From assembly GCA_003557125.1 (NCBI GenBank), contig PWPN01000070.1, forward strand, positions 1-9,704: a DNA stretch of 9,704 nt. Reading direction: 5' to 3'. Positions 1 to 6,570 of the stretch are shown in pieces (the first letter of the stretch is position 1; each line of letters begins with the position of its first letter). Both the position numbers and the translations under genes were made by a program. The stretch is from Phycisphaerae bacterium (lineage in GTDB: Bacteria > Planctomycetota > Phycisphaerae > UBA1845 > PWPN01). The notes under the pieces were generated by a model. That model did no database searches. It saw only the letters and a program-made list of their open reading frames with translations, and had not been told where the DNA came from.

Positions 1-421
1 GTGCACCGGCTGACCCGTCGTGGCCGCGGTTGCTGGCGAGGGTGACGCCTTCCGGGATTTCGAGGACGAGATCTTCGATGAACACGCGGGTCGTACAATC
101 GATTTCTACATCGCCGGGGATGAATATGACTTGCCCTGACTCGGCCTCGGCCAGTGCTTCGATCAGTTCGTCGAGGTTCGTTGCGACTCGATCGCCCTCC
201 GTGACGATCCGCGTGTAGCCGACCCCGCCGCCGATCGGGCCGACCTCGTCCGGCTGGGCTCCGTACACTTGCCCTTCGATCGTGATGTAGGTCGGTTCGT
301 CTTCGCAAATGGCCACAGCCGGCAGGAGTGCAGCCAGGCAAATCGCAGCCAGACAAAGGGCAGTCGGCCAAGGCGATGTTCGTGTGCAATCGCTGCGGTG
401 CGTCATTTCAAGCTTTACCAT
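1..421 (-). CDS. Exported right-handed parallel beta-helix protein, N-terminal part (runs off the window)
   Basis: Reading the minus strand from the ATG at 421-419 gives 140 codons with no stop before the left edge, so the C-terminal part is missing. An AGGAG ribosome site (433-429) lies 7 bases before the ATG and fixes the start. Residues 20-37 form a hydrophobic signal-peptide core ending in PAVA, a plausible signal peptidase I site, so the product is probably exported. After it comes a Gly-rich segment (GPIGGGVGY, 61-69), a helix-like segment (NLDELIEALAEAESG) and then short beta-strand-like segments: QVIFIPGDVEID, LVLEIPEGVTLAS, NRGHDGSAGA. This opening, with the phrases EGVTLAS and NRGHDGS, matches the N-terminal coil of pectate-lyase-like beta-helix proteins, often polysaccharide-active or surface proteins. 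The catalytic region is outside the window, so substrate and activity are unknown. It is divergent from the activase operon. Confidence 0.72.
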   Translation of the reverse strand, partial: MVKLEMTHRSDCTRTSPWPTALCLAAICLAALLPAVAICEDEPTYITIEGQVYGAQPDEVGPIGGGVGYTRIVTEGDRVATNLDELIEALAEAESGQVIFIPGDVEIDCTTRVFIEDLVLEIPEGVTLASNRGHDGSAGA

Positions 422-526
422 GTCGGTTCTCCTATGCTGAAATGCTGATTCCTTCAGCTTTGTAGTTGGGTCGTCTCGTCGTACCGTGAGAGACGGTGCG
501 GTTGGTTCATGCGCCCGGTTGGGCGG

Positions 527-535
527 ATTGTAACA
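527..535 (-). promoter_or_regulatory. Possible extended -10 promoter for the beta-helix gene
   Basis: On the minus strand the sequence TGTTACAAT (535-527) reads as an extended -10 element (TG, one base, then TACAAT). No convincing -35 lies 16-18 bases upstream. It would give a leader of roughly 100 bases. That leader includes hairpin-capable repeats: CGCCC/GGGCG (512-525), ACCGT/ACGGT (483-497) and GCTGA/TCAGC (444-458). This is a pattern match only. Confidence 0.28.
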
Positions 536-725
536 CAAGGCTCTGAATCCGCCATGCCGTTGGGACGCTCAACGAACGGATGGCTTTTCCGGGAGATCAA
601 GTGCCTGTAACTTATTGCAAAACAGTTTCTTAAAGCGCCCATGCAGCGGAGCGGCAACGGTATTTCTCAGCCTCCGGCGTGGTCATCGGAGCCCATCAAA
701 CCTATATAAATTACAACATTTACGC

Positions 726-753
726 TTGACAAAACGAGCAAAAAGGCTAAACT
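726..753 (+). promoter_or_regulatory. Sigma70-type promoter of the activase operon
   Basis: A perfect -35 hexamer TTGACA (726-731) is followed, after 16 bases, by TAAACT (748-753), which matches the -10 consensus TATAAT at four of six positions including the key A at position 2 and T at position 6. The expected start of transcription is near 760, giving a leader of about 70 bases before the ATG at 832. It lies in the AT-rich part of the divergent region and is the strongest promoter match seen in the window. Confidence 0.6.
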
Positions 754-762
754 ACACTTATG

Positions 763-776
763 TTAGTGTTCACTAA
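763..776. promoter_or_regulatory. Operator-like inverted repeat TTAGTG-TT-CACTAA
   Basis: The 14 bases are a perfect 6-bp inverted repeat with a 2-base centre. They begin about 3 bases after the predicted transcription start at ~760. A short, near-gapless palindrome immediately downstream of a promoter is a classic place for a repressor of the TetR type or a similar dimeric helix-turn-helix protein. As an RNA hairpin it would be impossible or very weak because the loop has only two bases, which favours a DNA site. No regulator gene lies in the window, so the binding protein is unknown. Confidence 0.45.
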
Positions 777-831
777 TTAGCAACCTTTCCGCAAAGCTGC
801 TGCGGCGCGGCCAGCACGGGAATGGCAGATT

Positions 832-3800
832 ATGACGAGTTATCTGGGCATCGATGTCGGTGCGATCAGCATCAAGGCGGCGCTATTGACCGAGGCTTCG
901 CAGGCGCGCGGGATCCTTGAGCGGAACGGGGACGGTACGTTTTGGCGCCACCTGGCACCGGGAGATGACGGCAAACCGGGTCGCGATGGGGAATGGACGG
1001 TTCTCATCGCCCCGTATCGACGTACCCGTGGGCGGCCGGTCGAGGCGATGCGCCTTTTGATCGACGAGCTGGCGGCCCACGTGGACATCGCCAAGATCAC
1101 GGGTGTGGTGTGCACGGGCTCGGGGGGACCTTTGGTCATCGAGGCTGTCGGGGGAGGGCGGTGCAACGAGTTCCAGGCGATCACGCGTGCGGCCGACTGG
1201 CTGATGCCCGATACGCGGACGGTCTTTGAGCTGGGAGGCGAGACGAGTAAGTTCCTCGCCCTGGCCCCGGACCCGTCGAGCGGCCGTCTGGGGATCGCCG
1301 ACTACGGTACGAACGGGGATTGTGCGGCCGGGACGGGCGCATTCCTCGATCAGCAGGCCGGCCGACTTCAATACGCTGTCGAGGACGTGGCCGGGATCGT
1401 CGGGGCGGCTGAGCGGGCCGCCCAGATTGCAGGCCGATGCAGCGTCTTCGCCAAAAGCGACATGATCCACGCCCAGCAGAAGGGTTTTTCGCCGGCCGAG
1501 GTGCTCCGCGGCCTGTGCAAGGCAGTGGCGACGAACTACAAGGCGGCTGTCACAAAGGGACGCACCCCGCTGGCGCCCGTCCTGTTCGTGGGCGGCGTGG
1601 CGGCCAATGCGGCTGTCGTGAATGAGCTGCGGGACGTTTTTGAGCTCGAAGGCGATAATCTTCGGGTGCCGGAGGCGGCCGAGTCGTACGGCGCGATCGG
1701 GGCAGCCATCCTTGCACGGGAAAGCGCGTCGAGTGGCTCAAACGACGGGGCCGAGGGACTGAGCCGATTGCGTGAGGAGGGTCATGGCAAGGCGGCGACC
1801 TTTGCGACGTCACCGCCGCTCTCGCTCGCACGGGTCAAGCTGTTGCGCGACCAGGTCGAGCCTTATGAATTTCCTGTGAACGGCGATCCGATCGACGCGT
1901 ACCTCGGGCTGGACATCGGCTCGGTCGGTACGAAGCTGGTGGTCATCGACGCCGAGGGGCGCGTGGTGGAGTCGATCTTCACACGTACCCAGGGCCGACC
2001 GATCGAGGTCGTGAACCGCTCGCTCAAAGAGATCGAGGACGCGGTCGGCGCGCGGGTGCGGATTCGCGGCGTGGGCACGACCGGCAGCGGGCGCGAGCTG
2101 ATCGGCGAGCTCGTCGGGGCCGACAGCATCACCGACGAAATCACCTGTCACAAGACCGGCGCGACGTTCGTGGGCGATCGGTTGCTCGACCGACGGCCCG
2201 ACACGATTTTCGAGATCGGCGGCCAGGACAGCAAATACATCAGCATGGAGGCCGAGGGGGGCGCCGGGTCCGAAACGATCGTCGTCGACTTCACGATGAA
2301 CGAAGCGTGTGCAGCCGGCACGGGCAGCTTTCTCGAAGAACGGGCCGAGGAACTCGGCGTATCGATCAAGGAAGAGTTTGCAGCCGAGGCGCTGCGGTCC
2401 AAGGCGCCCATCAAGCTCGGTGAGCGGTGCACGGTTTTCATGGAACGCGACGTGAATACCTGCATGCAGCGGGGCGCGCGGCGCGAGGACGTGATCGCCG
2501 GCCTGGCCTACTCGGTGGTCTATAACTACATCAACCGCGTCGTGCGGGGTCGGCCGATCGGGGAGTGCGTTTTCTTCCAGGGCGGGACTGCCTACAACGA
2601 CGCGGTCGCAGCGGCCTTCAGCCAGGTGACGGGCAAGGAGGTCATCGTTCCGCCGCACAATGCGTTGCTCGGGGCGATCGGGGCGGCGCTGTTGGCCCGC
2701 GAGCGCATCACGCGAACGCATGCGACGACGCGATTCCGCGGCTATGACCTCGGTGCGGTGGATTACGGCCTGCGCGAGTTTACCTGCCGTGGATGCGGTA
2801 ACAGCTGCGCGATCCAGGAATTCACCGTCGAAGCGGAAAAGACCTACTGGGGCGACAAGTGCTCCGACCGCTTCCGCAAGCAGAGCAAGTCCGACCAGAA
2901 GCCGACCATCCCCGACCTCGTCGAGCTGCGCAAGCAATGGCTCATGGCCGATACGCCCGAACCGCACGCGGAAGGAACGCCGACGATCGGTATCCCGTTG
3001 GCGATGTACACGTACGATCTGCTGCCTCTCTGGCGGCGTTTTTTGCACGACTGCGGCTTCAACGTCGTCGTGTCCTCCGAAACGAACCGGGCGACGGTGC
3101 GAGCGGGCTACAACAGCGTCGTGGCCGAACCGTGCTTCCCGATCATCGTTGCGCACGGCCATGCGGCCGAGCTTCTCGATCGCAAGATCGATTACCTCTG
3201 GCTGCCGAATGTCATGTCGGCCGAGACGAAGTTTCTGGATAACGAAAGCCACGTCTGCCCGTGGGGTCAGACCCTGCCGTTCGTGCTGCGGCAGGCACCG
3301 GCCTTCCGGAACTGGGAGGGGCGGATCCTCTGCCCGACTATCCATTTTCGGCACGGTCGGGAAAGTGCGCGTAAGGGGCTGCTGGACGTGGCGCGCGAGC
3401 TTGGCGTTCCGCGCCGCACAGCCCGTCAGGCTTTTGATGCGGGATGGGAGGCGCTGGTGCGTTTTCGGTCAGCCTACCAGGCGGCGGGCACCGAGGCGTT
3501 TGAGCATCTGGTCAAAACCGGTGAGCGGGGGGTCGTTCTCGTCGGCCGGCCCTACAACATTCATGACGCAGGTGTGTCGCTGGCGACCGCGCGAAAGCTG
3601 CGCGATCTCTATGGCGTGAACGTCATTCCGATCGACGCGCTGCAACTGGCTGACATCGACATCCGCGACATCAACGATAACATGTTTTGGGAATACGGGC
3701 GAAAGATATTGGCGGCGGCCCGGAGGGTGGCGGATCTCCCGAACCTGCACCTGATCTACATCACGAACTTCAAGTGCGGGCCGGATTCATTCGTGAAGGG

Positions 3801-4095
3801 TTTCGTACGGGCGGCCTCGGGCAAGCCGTTCCTCACGCTTCAATTCGACGGGCATTCCAACGATGCGGGCGTGATGACGCGATGCGAGGCGTATCTCGAC
3901 AGCAAGGGGTTTTTGCGATGGTGGCGAAAGTCCGAGGCCCAGGAAAGTCGGCCCCGACCCTCAAGACGGATCTCCGAGGGCGAACCGTCTACATCCCCCA
4001 GATGGCCTACGCCGGCGCACGTCTCATGGGAGCCGTCTTCCGATCGATCGGGATCAACGCGGTCCCCGCGCCCGACTCCAACGCCGAAACCTTAG
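832..4095 (+). CDS. Double-domain CoA-type activase (BcrAD/BadFG ATPase x2) fused to a DUF2229/COG3580 module
   Basis: This is probably an ATP-hydrolysing Fe-S electron donor of the archerase type (HgdC, BcrA/BcrD, DCCP reductase), in the cytoplasm. Domain 1 (residues ~4-297) has the ASKHA phosphate loop GIDVGAISIK and cluster cysteines C164 (GDCAAGTG) and C203 (GRCSVFAKSD). Domain 2 (~357-625) repeats this with GLDIGSVGTK, C493 (EACAAGTG) and C533 (ERCTVFMERD). The 39- and 40-residue spacings fit the two cysteines per subunit that hold the bridging [4Fe-4S] cluster in this family. Next comes a CxxCxxxC group (C652, C655, C659) plus C677. A DUF2229/COG3580-like module (~718-1028) follows, with conserved C768 (EPCFPI), C809 (HVCPWGQ), C982 (FKCGPDS) and C1018 (TRCEAYLDS). 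Homology seems to stop near residue 1030. The last ~56 residues are an Arg/Ser/Pro-rich tail read out of phase with the next gene. The ribosome site is weak (GGGA, 10 bases upstream). The substrate partner is unknown. Confidence 0.88.
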   Translation: MTSYLGIDVGAISIKAALLTEASQARGILERNGDGTFWRHLAPGDDGKPGRDGEWTVLIAPYRRTRGRPVEAMRLLIDELAAHVDIAKITGVVCTGSGGPLVIEAVGGGRCNEFQAITRAADWLMPDTRTVFELGGETSKFLALAPDPSSGRLGIADYGTNGDCAAGTGAFLDQQAGRLQYAVEDVAGIVGAAERAAQIAGRCSVFAKSDMIHAQQKGFSPAEVLRGLCKAVATNYKAAVTKGRTPLAPVLFVGGVAANAAVVNELRDVFELEGDNLRVPEAAESYGAIGAAILARESASSGSNDGAEGLSRLREEGHGKAATFATSPPLSLARVKLLRDQVEPYEFPVNGDPIDAYLGLDIGSVGTKLVVIDAEGRVVESIFTRTQGRPIEVVNRSLKEIEDAVGARVRIRGVGTTGSGRELIGELVGADSITDEITCHKTGATFVGDRLLDRRPDTIFEIGGQDSKYISMEAEGGAGSETIVVDFTMNEACAAGTGSFLEERAEELGVSIKEEFAAEALRSKAPIKLGERCTVFMERDVNTCMQRGARREDVIAGLAYSVVYNYINRVVRGRPIGECVFFQGGTAYNDAVAAAFSQVTGKEVIVPPHNALLGAIGAALLARERITRTHATTRFRGYDLGAVDYGLREFTCRGCGNSCAIQEFTVEAEKTYWGDKCSDRFRKQSKSDQKPTIPDLVELRKQWLMADTPEPHAEGTPTIGIPLAMYTYDLLPLWRRFLHDCGFNVVVSSETNRATVRAGYNSVVAEPCFPIIVAHGHAAELLDRKIDYLWLPNVMSAETKFLDNESHVCPWGQTLPFVLRQAPAFRNWEGRILCPTIHFRHGRESARKGLLDVARELGVPRRTARQAFDAGWEALVRFRSAYQAAGTEAFEHLVKTGERGVVLVGRPYNIHDAGVSLATARKLRDLYGVNVIPIDALQLADIDIRDINDNMFWEYGRKILAAARRVADLPNLHLIYITNFKCGPDSFVKGFVRAASGKPFLTLQFDGHSNDAGVMTRCEAYLDSKGFLRWWRKSEAQESRPRPSRRISEGEPSTSPRWPTPAHVSWEPSSDRSGSTRSPRPTPTPKP

Positions 4096-5234
4096 AGCTC
4101 GGTGGGCTGCATACCAGCGGCGAGGAATGCCTTCCCCACAAGGTGACCGTCGGCGACTTTCTGCGCGTCTGTCGTCAGCCGGGCTTCGATCCGGCCAAGA
4201 CCGCGTTCATGATGCCGACCGCGCATGGCCCGTGCCGGTTCGGCCAGTACGCGCCCTATCTTCGCCAGCTCATGGACGAGATGGGGTACCACGACGTGGT
4301 CGTCTTCTCGCCATCCAGCGACGACGGGTACGAAGGCTACGACGATCCGCAGGGCAGCATGTCTCGGAACCTGTGGATGGGGGTCATCGCCGGCGATCTC
4401 GCGCTCAAGTTCCTGCTCAAGACGCGTCCCTACGAGACGCATGCCGGCGACAGCGACGAGGTTTTTCACGAGACTATCGCCGATTTCGATCGCATTTTAA
4501 GTCAGCCGGGCATCACGCTCCGAAAACGCCGTGCGGAGGTCGCCGCTGGTGTCGAACGGATGCGCGACCGGTACCGGGCTGTGCCCGCGCGCTATGAGAA
4601 GGGTCGCCCGCTCATCGGCCTGGTCGGGGAGATCTTCTGCCGACAGAACACCTTCAGCAACGACGACGTCGCACGGCGAGTCGAGAAATTCGGCGGCGAG
4701 TGCTGGCTGTCCGACATCACCGAGTGGATCTGGTACGTCAATGCGTACGTTGAGGACAACATCGTCCAGAGCAAAGGGCGCTTCAACCTGGACATGCTCA
4801 AACTGAAGTTGAAAACGAGCGTCCAGCATCGGTACGAGCACGCCATGCTCGCGCCGCTCAAGGAGGATTTCCGCGGATACGAGGAGCCGCACGACGTTCG
4901 CGAGGTGCTGGCAGCCTCCGAGCCTTACCTGCCCACGCGCGGATGCGTCGGCGAGATGGTCCTCAGCGTCGGCAAAGCGATTTACCTCTCCCGCAAGGGG
5001 GCCGACGGCATCCTCGACATCAGCCCGTTCACGTGCATGAACGGCATCATCTGCGAGGGGGTCTACCCGGCTGTCAGCGAAGCGAACGACGGGTTGCCGA
5101 TCCGCATCTGCTACTTCGACGGGATGAATACGAGCATCGACCGCGACATCGAGATTTTTCTCGACCTGGCCCGCGCCTACCAGGCCCGCAAAAGCACGCA
5201 ACGCATCTATCCGCCCTGTTTCGGCAGTAGCTAA
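3918..5234 (+). CDS. Acyl-CoA dehydratase activase-related protein (COG3581-type)
   Basis: I chose the ATG at 3918 because AAGGGG lies 8 bases upstream. The in-frame sequence before it (from 3687) is Arg/Gly-rich shadow of the upstream gene. Family-like sequence begins just after the start (DLRGRTVYIPQMAYAGARL). The product is 438 residues. Cysteines in conserved-looking contexts are C71 (SGEECLPHK), C106 (HGPCRFGQY), C241 (EIFCRQN), C262 (GECWLSD), C373 and C379 (FTCMNGIICEG). These are candidate Fe-S ligands by analogy with 2-hydroxyacyl-CoA dehydratase-like subunits, but the assignment is inference. In many anaerobes this module is the C-terminal part of one large protein whose front half is the upstream gene here, so the two products very likely act as one complex. 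The C-terminus (LDLARAYQARK) looks natural despite the transposase remnant that abuts the stop codon. Confidence 0.85.
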   Translation: MVAKVRGPGKSAPTLKTDLRGRTVYIPQMAYAGARLMGAVFRSIGINAVPAPDSNAETLELGGLHTSGEECLPHKVTVGDFLRVCRQPGFDPAKTAFMMPTAHGPCRFGQYAPYLRQLMDEMGYHDVVVFSPSSDDGYEGYDDPQGSMSRNLWMGVIAGDLALKFLLKTRPYETHAGDSDEVFHETIADFDRILSQPGITLRKRRAEVAAGVERMRDRYRAVPARYEKGRPLIGLVGEIFCRQNTFSNDDVARRVEKFGGECWLSDITEWIWYVNAYVEDNIVQSKGRFNLDMLKLKLKTSVQHRYEHAMLAPLKEDFRGYEEPHDVREVLAASEPYLPTRGCVGEMVLSVGKAIYLSRKGADGILDISPFTCMNGIICEGVYPAVSEANDGLPIRICYFDGMNTSIDRDIEIFLDLARAYQARKSTQRIYPPCFGSS

Positions 5235-5434
5235 CACAGCCGGTCGTGGAGCAGTTCCCACGTGCCGTCGTGTCGGAAGCCTCGATAGTAGTAATGCACC
5301 GTGCCCCACGGCGGAAAGTCGTGGGGCAACTGCCGCGACGAGCAACCCGTCCGCAACAGGTGCATGATGCCGGAGCCGGGCGGACGGGATCGATCGGTCA
5401 ACATGCGCGAGGTGGTGCCTATGCGATGGGGCAT
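5231..5434 (-). pseudogene. IS5-family transposase remnant (N-terminal fragment)
   Basis: The minus strand encodes a 67-codon frame whose middle reads LLRTGCSSRQLPHDFPPWG and continues into a TVHYYYRGFRHDGTWELLHD stretch. This is the highly recognisable N-terminal block of IS5-group transposases (typically LRTGCxWRxLPHDFPPWGTV..YYxxRxxRxDGTWExxHDxLR). The frame ends right after HDRLC at a TAG (5233-5231), where a full transposase would continue for about 200 residues with its DDE catalytic domain. The part before LLRTGC is degraded as well. No matching terminal inverted repeats were found. The fragment is therefore a dead scar. Its stop overlaps the stop of the upstream plus-strand gene (5232-5234), so one insertion or deletion boundary lies at or very near that gene's end. 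Confidence 0.72.
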
Positions 5435-5777
5435 TCTAACCGCGACGCTTCGAACCGTCGTTCATGTCACAGTGCAATGACCTGCTGCCGGGACAGGCAT
5501 CGACAGGTTTCAGGCAGGCTAAACCATGAGATGATATGTTGTAATAAAATTTGTGCGTGTACCTTCGTGCCGACCATGCGCCATATGCTATGAGTAAAAG
5601 GCAGGCCCAAAACCTGCCGTGCTGAGTGCTGAATGCCGTGCACAGAATGCCACTGCCCAGAATGCCACTGCCCAGAGTGCCACTGCACAGAGTGCCACTG
5701 CACAGATGCCATGGACCATACGCCATGGAAGTAAAGAATCGCTGACAAAGTGCATTAAGGCACTCGGAGAGTAGAGG
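5435..5777. other. Gene-poor region between transposase scar and next gene
   Basis: I see no credible gene in these ~340 bases. The region contains a 6-bp stem hairpin (GGCAGG 5600-5605 / CCTGCC 5613-5618, 7-base loop). On the minus strand that stem is followed by TTTT, like a weak minus-strand terminator. Further on are a 15-base tandem repeat (5643-5713) and a short AGTGC/GCACT repeat (5749-5764) just before the next ribosome site. Several open frames on the minus strand (for example 5839-5467) exist only because the tandem repeat has no stops; their repeated WHSVQWHSGQWHS-like translations are artefacts of the repeat. Confidence 0.55.
5643..5713. repeat. 15-base tandem repeat, four full copies plus a partial fifth
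   Basis: Copies run 5643-5657 and 5658-5672 (both CAGAATGCCACTGCC), then 5673-5687 and 5688-5702 (both CAGAGTGCCACTGCA), then a diverged partial copy from 5703 (CAGATGCCATGG). The pairwise pattern (two identical, then two identical with two shared changes) suggests stepwise duplication. The preceding sequence (TGCTGAATGCCGTGCA, from 5627) looks like an older, decayed copy. No spacers or longer arms are present, so it is not a CRISPR array. Function unknown. Confidence 0.85.
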
Positions 5778-6287
5778 ATGACGCGACGCGAGCTGTGGTT
5801 GTTGGCTGTGGAAATTATCGCCGTCCTGGCAGCATTCACGCTTGTCCTGGCCGGTTTCTCCTTATTCTTGATCTACTATGGCACGCCTGACCAGTCAGAT
5901 TACACGATCGAAGTCATCGGCGCTTACGAACTGATCCGCAGGTGCTCGAACTGTCGCAGCTTGTGGGGGCCGGTGCCTGAGGACGCGGATAATCCTCCGT
6001 ACATCGATTCGGCAGAAATCGTGGGTGAGGATGTCGTCCGCATCGGCTGGGACACGCGGTTTATCGTCTGCTGTCAGAACATTACGCCCGAGGCAGAAGA
6101 GCAGTCTCTGGTGTACTGGGTGATCGACATGGAGAACCAGCAACGCCACGGCCCGCTCAGCGAGGAGGAGTACCCTGCATTACTGATGGAACTCGGGGCC
6201 GCGGAACCCATACGTCTTCTTGATACTCCTCGATCCTCATGGGATGTAAGCACGTTCAACAAGAACATCTGGAACAACGGCAGATAG
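5778..6287 (+). CDS. Small membrane-anchored protein of unknown function
   Basis: The 169-residue product starts at an ATG with a GGAGA ribosome site 7 bases upstream. Residues ~8-33 (LLAVEIIAVLAAF, LVLAGFSLFLIYY) form one strong hydrophobic segment. The short basic front (MTRR) predicts an inner-membrane anchor with the rest outside. The exported part contains a CxxC pair (RRCSNCRSLWG), a second cysteine pair (FIVCCQN) and a core reading RIGWDTRFIV, then YWVIDMENQQRHGPLSEEEY. That core (a strand that faces the protein, then an IID-type strand, then GPLSEEE followed by a helix) recalls small bacterial lipoproteins and membrane proteins of uncharacterised families such as DUF3997. I cannot assign it firmly. 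The terminus WNNGR is followed directly by hairpins. It sits alone between a transposase scar and the phosphodiesterase gene. Confidence 0.7.
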   Translation: MTRRELWLLAVEIIAVLAAFTLVLAGFSLFLIYYGTPDQSDYTIEVIGAYELIRRCSNCRSLWGPVPEDADNPPYIDSAEIVGEDVVRIGWDTRFIVCCQNITPEAEEQSLVYWVIDMENQQRHGPLSEEEYPALLMELGAAEPIRLLDTPRSSWDVSTFNKNIWNNGR

Positions 6288-6325
6288 GACAGGTTGTTGA
6301 CCTGTCGTGGCCACATTCACGGCCA
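6288..6325 (+). terminator. Two consecutive hairpins after the small membrane protein gene
   Basis: Immediately after the stop codon is a perfect 7-bp stem GACAGGT / ACCTGTC with a 5-base loop (6288-6306). One base later comes a second stem TGGCC / GGCCA (6308-6312 and 6321-6325) with an 8-base loop. There is no T-run after either, so this is not a standard intrinsic terminator. It could act as a 3' mRNA-stabilising structure or a U-tract-less terminator. Its position directly at the gene end is the main support. Confidence 0.35.
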
Positions 6326-6570
6326 GGAATGATTGCACCTTGCCGCGAACCTGACCCATCGACAAAAAGTATCTGTAATCCTACCGAGGCCTGATGTAGA
6401 ATGGCAGAATACTACGCACCGGCGTGGTTGTTGAGCTCTCTCGTAAGTTGAGTGGCATGGTTCTATCGAGAAAACCGGAAAGGCACATGGCAACTTGTAA
6501 AAAATCAGGGCGCGAGGAAACCTTCCCAGTGCGAAACAAAGGTATTCGGCGCGCGCTTCAGGATCGTGAC

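Larger units (their letters stand above)
422..831. other. Divergent intergenic region, 410 bases
   Basis: This gap separates the minus-strand beta-helix gene from the plus-strand activase operon. The right half (about 690-780) is clearly AT-richer than the surroundings and holds the plus-strand promoter and operator-like repeat listed separately. The left half holds three short 5-bp hairpins (444-458, 483-497, 512-525) that would fall in the leader of the minus-strand gene. A 67-codon open frame on the minus strand (657-454) has no family resemblance and I do not call it a gene. No tRNA or other structured RNA was recognised. Confidence 0.6.

Noticed and set aside
454..657. A 67-codon minus-strand frame in the divergent intergenic region.
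   Set aside because: No ribosome site, no family resemblance, and it overlaps predicted leader and promoter elements of the beta-helix gene.
1810..3354. A 514-codon open frame on the minus strand inside the activase gene.
   Set aside because: It is antisense to strongly conserved domains, is rich in Arg/Ala/Asp/Val as expected from high-GC shadow frames, has no recognisable motif and no good start context.
2660..3619. A 319-codon plus-strand frame within the activase gene.
   Set aside because: Arg/Ser/Cys-rich translation typical of an out-of-phase frame; it overlaps the family domains of the real gene completely.
3687..3917. Upstream extension of the COG3581-type gene to 3687.
   Set aside because: The 77 extra residues are a shadow of the conserved end of the first gene (FKCGPDSF to EAYLDS), while the ATG at 3918 has a good ribosome site and directly precedes family-like sequence.
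5302..5328. A 9-bp perfect stem (TGCCCCACG / CGTGGGGCA, 9-base loop) about 70 bases after the activase-related gene, resembling a terminator.
   Set aside because: It lies exactly on the codons for the conserved transposase motif LPHDFPPWGT, no T-run follows, and the symmetry arises from the LPH and WGT codons. Read as coincidental coding sequence.
5643..5713. Possible CRISPR array.
   Set aside because: Units are directly adjacent without unique spacers and are only 15 bases long; no cas genes are present.
5467..5748. Minus-strand frames with repeated WHSVQWHSGQWHS-like peptides.
   Set aside because: They are simply the 15-base tandem repeat translated; no start signals and no similarity outside the repeat.
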